From Undibacterium umbellatum (lineage in GTDB: Bacteria; Pseudomonadota; Gammaproteobacteria; Burkholderiales; Burkholderiaceae_D), in NCBI RefSeq assembly GCF_014284125.1, contig NZ_JACOFX010000018.1, positions 52,967 to 116,966 on the forward strand: 64,000 bases of DNA, given 5' to 3'. The notes under the pieces are model-generated. The model was not told the DNA's origin and made no database searches. It saw nothing but the letters and a program-made list of their open reading frames with translations. The position numbers and the translations under genes are program-made. Below, in pieces: positions 61,932 to 64,000 of this stretch. The stretch's first letter is position 1; each line of letters starts with the position of its first letter.

Positions 61932-62126
61932 TTAGTCAGGTGGTTGCCAGGTTGGTTTTTTAATCTCTTCTTTTTTTCCATCAATTGCAGACATGGGAAC
62001 TACTGGCCGGCCACACGCATTGATGAAAAATCGAATACCCATTTTTTGCAGTGCCAGAATCTGTTGCGACTTCCATTTTTTCCCGGTCAACTCTGCGAGT
62101 TCTTTAGAAGGTAGAAATGTGCTCAT
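61932..62126 (-). CDS. DUF4224-like phage protein
   Basis: The 64-residue protein starts MSTFLPSKELAELTGKKWKS and continues QILALQKMGIRFFINACGRP, which is the DUF4224 signature (LSxxELxxLTG...GI.F.vN..GRPVV), found next to integrases of prophages. It could act as an excisionase or a DNA-binding accessory factor. A GTG at 62147 overlaps the previous gene as GTGA and would add seven residues; ATG 62126 with an AAGG box was preferred. Confidence 0.75.
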   Translation of the reverse strand: MSTFLPSKELAELTGKKWKSQQILALQKMGIRFFINACGRPVVPMSAIDGKKEEIKKPTWQPPD

Positions 62127-62143
62127 GTATTTTTCTACCTTGT

Positions 62144-62332
62144 TCACTTGGATAAAAAGCCATTGTCAGCCAATGCACGGGCAAGCTGATTGCCTGCATT
62201 CAAGGTAAATTCCGCATCACTAGCACTTGGCAACGTCAAGCAAAAATTTGCCATAGAGTCAGAGCGCAAAAAGACAGCCAATGCCCGCGCCTCTGCCTCA
62301 TTCATATACGATATCAGCTTAATTATCCTCAT
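62144..62332 (-). CDS. Hypothetical small protein of the integrated element
   Basis: The 62-residue product begins MRIIKLISYMNEAEARALAV and continues AEFTLNAGNQLARALADNGF. No family recognised. Its ATG overlaps the stop of the preceding gene as ATGA, and its stop overlaps a downstream GTG as GTGA, so it is translationally coupled on both sides. Confidence 0.6.
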   Translation of the reverse strand: MRIIKLISYMNEAEARALAVFLRSDSMANFCLTLPSASDAEFTLNAGNQLARALADNGFLSK

Positions 62333-62484
62333 ATTTCCCCCATCGATTCAGCCACAATTGCGGCTACTGTTTCAGCATCGATACCCAACAGCCGGGCAAC
62401 TTCATCAAAGCGGGCTGCGTTCGCCTTACCTGGCGCATAAGTGACGGCATACGTCTGCAAAATACGGTGTTTGGCCACAATCAT
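62329..62484 (-). CDS. 51-residue protein of the integrated element
   Basis: This short gene begins ATG at 62484 with a strong GAGGTG ribosome site and encodes MIVAKHRILQTYAVTYAPGK and ARFDEVARLLGIDAETVAAI. The end has a small helix-turn-helix-like pattern (RFDEVARLLGIDAETVAAIV). It overlaps both neighbours by 4 bases. It could be a regulator, but no family is recognised. Confidence 0.6.
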   Translation of the reverse strand: MIVAKHRILQTYAVTYAPGKANAARFDEVARLLGIDAETVAAIVAESMGEI

Positions 62485-62627
62485 TTTTCACCTCGCCATG
62501 GTTTGACAGTGACGCCACATACGCCAAAAAAGTCATAGACCGCGCCAAATACAGCGCAGGCGTCCTGAGCAATGGCGATGTACTCACAATTGCTTGTGAC
62601 CGTTCTTACATAGACTTGAAAGCTCAT
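62481..62627 (-). CDS. 48-residue protein of the integrated element
   Basis: The gene begins ATG at 62627 after an AAAGGA ribosome site and encodes MSFQVYVRTVTSNCEYIAIA then QDACAVFGAVYDFFGVCGVT and ends VKPWRGEK. It has three Cys and no known family. Its stop overlaps the next ATG as ATGA. It lies 18 bases after the primase/helicase-like stop. Confidence 0.55.
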   Translation of the reverse strand: MSFQVYVRTVTSNCEYIAIAQDACAVFGAVYDFFGVCGVTVKPWRGEK

Positions 62628-62645
62628 ATTTCGTCCTTTCTTTGG

Positions 62646-64000
62646 TTATTTTTCAGTCTGGAAAATCCAGCATTTGACTGATGTGGAAGGGGTGGCCATG
62701 GGCGATTGCGTGCTGCGGATCACGCTGTTGACAACCCTGTTTGTTTCTACAAACTTGCGGCGGCTGCTGGTCTTAAGCACCTTCTTCAAGTCGCGCAAAA
62801 GCGGCACCTGCTGACGTTTCTCCGTTGCTACCTGCATGAAGTGATTTAAATTGACGGCAATAAAGCCAGGGTCACGCGAATGATTCAAGATCGACATATC
62901 CCCGTTATCCAGATAATCAAACGCCTCCCAGAATTCCTGCACCAGCACATGGTCGCTATTGATTACCTGCTGACGTTCCTCGGCCATGGTTACGATCTGG
63001 GCTTTTAAAGCTGCCTGCTGCGATTCAGGCAGCTTAACCACCAGCGCCAGGGCATCAGCCAGCGCCAGCATTTGCGCGTGGGTTTCCACCAGGCGCGGCA
63101 TCTTGATATTCTTGTTCTGGCGCAGCTCTTTTAGATACATAGGGGTATTGGTACCCACCAGCTCCATGATGGCCTTCTCGCGTTTGGTAGCGGCCAGAAT
63201 GAAGCCTGAAACCTGTTCCACAGACATATACTTCAGCTTGTCCGCTGCCTCTCCGGACGCCGCCGTCTGCGTAGAACGGTCAAAATACAAATGCACAATC
63301 CGCGACAAAATCGCCTCGGACGCATTCACCGGGTTATTTTGCGAAATCACGATAGATCCCCGGAAAGGCGGCTCGTAGGTCTCATTGCCACCCGTCGCCA
63401 TACCCCTGGCACGCATGCTGCGGCCGTTATAGGCCGTCTTCAGCTCGTCCCAATCAAATGACTTCACATGGCTTTTGTCTTCCCCCATGCGCTCGCGGTC
63501 AGATTCAATCAACACCACCGGCAAACAAGACACTTGCCCAAAATTACGCGCCCGCGCAGCAAGGCTAGACTTTGCCGGGTCAAAGCCCTCATACCCATTA
63601 CGGCCAAACAGCTTCCACAAGAATTCAATCAAGGTTGATTTACCGGCCCCGGCTTCGCCCACCACCTCAAGAAAAGGGTAAGACGATTGTTTAGACCTGA
63701 TCTGCTCCGCAAACAGTGATCCAAACCAGAAAGTAAGCGCCACCAGCCCCTTGGCACCAAAGGCCGTCCAGATCAGGTCAAGCCAGTCTGTACGGTATTC
63801 ATGACGGTCGCGGTTAATGGTCAGGTTGACAGACTTATTCAAAGACTTGATCGACAGCTTGCCGATATCAAAGAAATCCTCGCTGTTCACCTCATTCAAT
63901 ACGCCGTCTTTCATCGCCACATCACCCAGCACATAGCAACCATGTTCAAGGCTGTAGCCGATGTAATCGATGGTATCCACGCGCTTGATGTTGTAAAGCT
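62646..64000 (-). CDS. P-loop replication protein (primase/helicase type), C-terminal part
   Basis: The minus-strand frame is open from the right window edge to the stop at 62646, about 450 residues seen. Motifs are EVVGEAGAGKSTLIEF (Walker A), VVLIESDRER (Walker B style) and GSIVISQNNPVNASEAILSR, which together resemble superfamily-3/DUF927-like helicase parts of prophage and plasmid primases. The start and any primase (Toprim) domain lie beyond the window. Downstream genes are small and overlapping, then the integrase, so it belongs to the same mobile element. Confidence 0.75.
   Translation of the reverse strand, partial: LYNIKRVDTIDYIGYSLEHGCYVLGDVAMKDGVLNEVNSEDFFDIGKLSIKSLNKSVNLTINRDRHEYRTDWLDLIWTAFGAKGLVALTFWFGSLFAEQIRSKQSSYPFLEVVGEAGAGKSTLIEFLWKLFGRNGYEGFDPAKSSLAARARNFGQVSCLPVVLIESDRERMGEDKSHVKSFDWDELKTAYNGRSMRARGMATGGNETYEPPFRGSIVISQNNPVNASEAILSRIVHLYFDRSTQTAASGEAADKLKYMSVEQVSGFILAATKREKAIMELVGTNTPMYLKELRQNKNIKMPRLVETHAQMLALADALALVVKLPESQQAALKAQIVTMAEERQQVINSDHVLVQEFWEAFDYLDNGDMSILNHSRDPGFIAVNLNHFMQVATEKRQQVPLLRDLKKVLKTSSRRKFVETNRVVNSVIRSTQSPMATPSTSVKCWIFQTEK

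Larger units (their letters stand above)
60753..64000. mobile_element. Edge of an integrated phage-like or satellite element at tRNA-Gly
   Basis: From the tRNA-Gly rightward there is integrase, DUF4224, three tiny coupled genes and a phage-type replication protein, all on the minus strand and tightly packed. The far end is outside the window. The integrase lies at the 5' side of the tRNA, so any attachment core would overlap the tRNA 5' end, or lie between them, rather than the more usual tRNA 3' end. Confidence 0.75.

Overview
The window looks like the chromosome of a betaproteobacterium of the Burkholderiales. Undibacterium or a close member of the Oxalobacteraceae is the best guess. This rests on gene order (tlpA-like, aroQ, accB, accC, prmA, DUF3426; and RNB ribonuclease, TonB-like, aroE, mtgA), on biotin carboxylase and polA protein sequence style, and on a base composition that looks only slightly GC-rich. 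No search was run, so the genus is an inference.

Most genes lie on the minus strand. Positions 1-2400 hold the start of corA and a von Willebrand lipoprotein. 4000-9290 is a minus-strand run of RNB-domain ribonuclease, TonB-like protein, aroE, mtgA and a small membrane protein, with several 4-nt stop/start overlaps. 9600-12200 is mpl, a YqiA-like esterase and ubiC. 13200-15560 is an M48 protease with a YjgN/DUF898 membrane protein. 15850-22170 is the fatty-acid, shikimate and redox block from the TlpA-like gene down to the DUF3426 zinc-ribbon protein.

22300-40300 is accessory: large hypothetical proteins (DUF1444-like, TPR/Sel1), a decayed emrAB drug pump with a truncated emrA and a triply broken emrB, paired lipoproteins, an FCP1-like phosphatase, a ChaA-like antiporter, a DUF442 phosphatase with a 57-residue membrane protein and a serine hydrolase, and a membrane ClpP-like protein. 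polA and a LOG-family gene start back to back at 43275/43276. 44100-51040 holds small enzymes, a LysR gene divergent from an epimerase-LysE operon, a CPBP protease, and a second DUF1444-like gene.

51200-58800 is the most interesting block. A FixL/FixJ-type kinase-regulator pair lies beside two separate receiver-plus-chemoreceptor operons. Each of those operons is preceded by the same 20-bp palindrome, exactly 25 nt before the receiver start codon. I propose that this is one regulon in which the kinase pair, or one of the receivers, controls two sensory modules.

58900-60600 carries an RNase T2 gene and a frameshifted IalB-like gene. At 60753 a tRNA-Gly(CCC) marks the edge of an integrated element: tyrosine integrase, DUF4224 protein, three tiny overlapping genes and the C-terminal part of a P-loop replication protein that runs off the right edge. 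Several families of dispersed inverted repeats occupy the long intergenic gaps.
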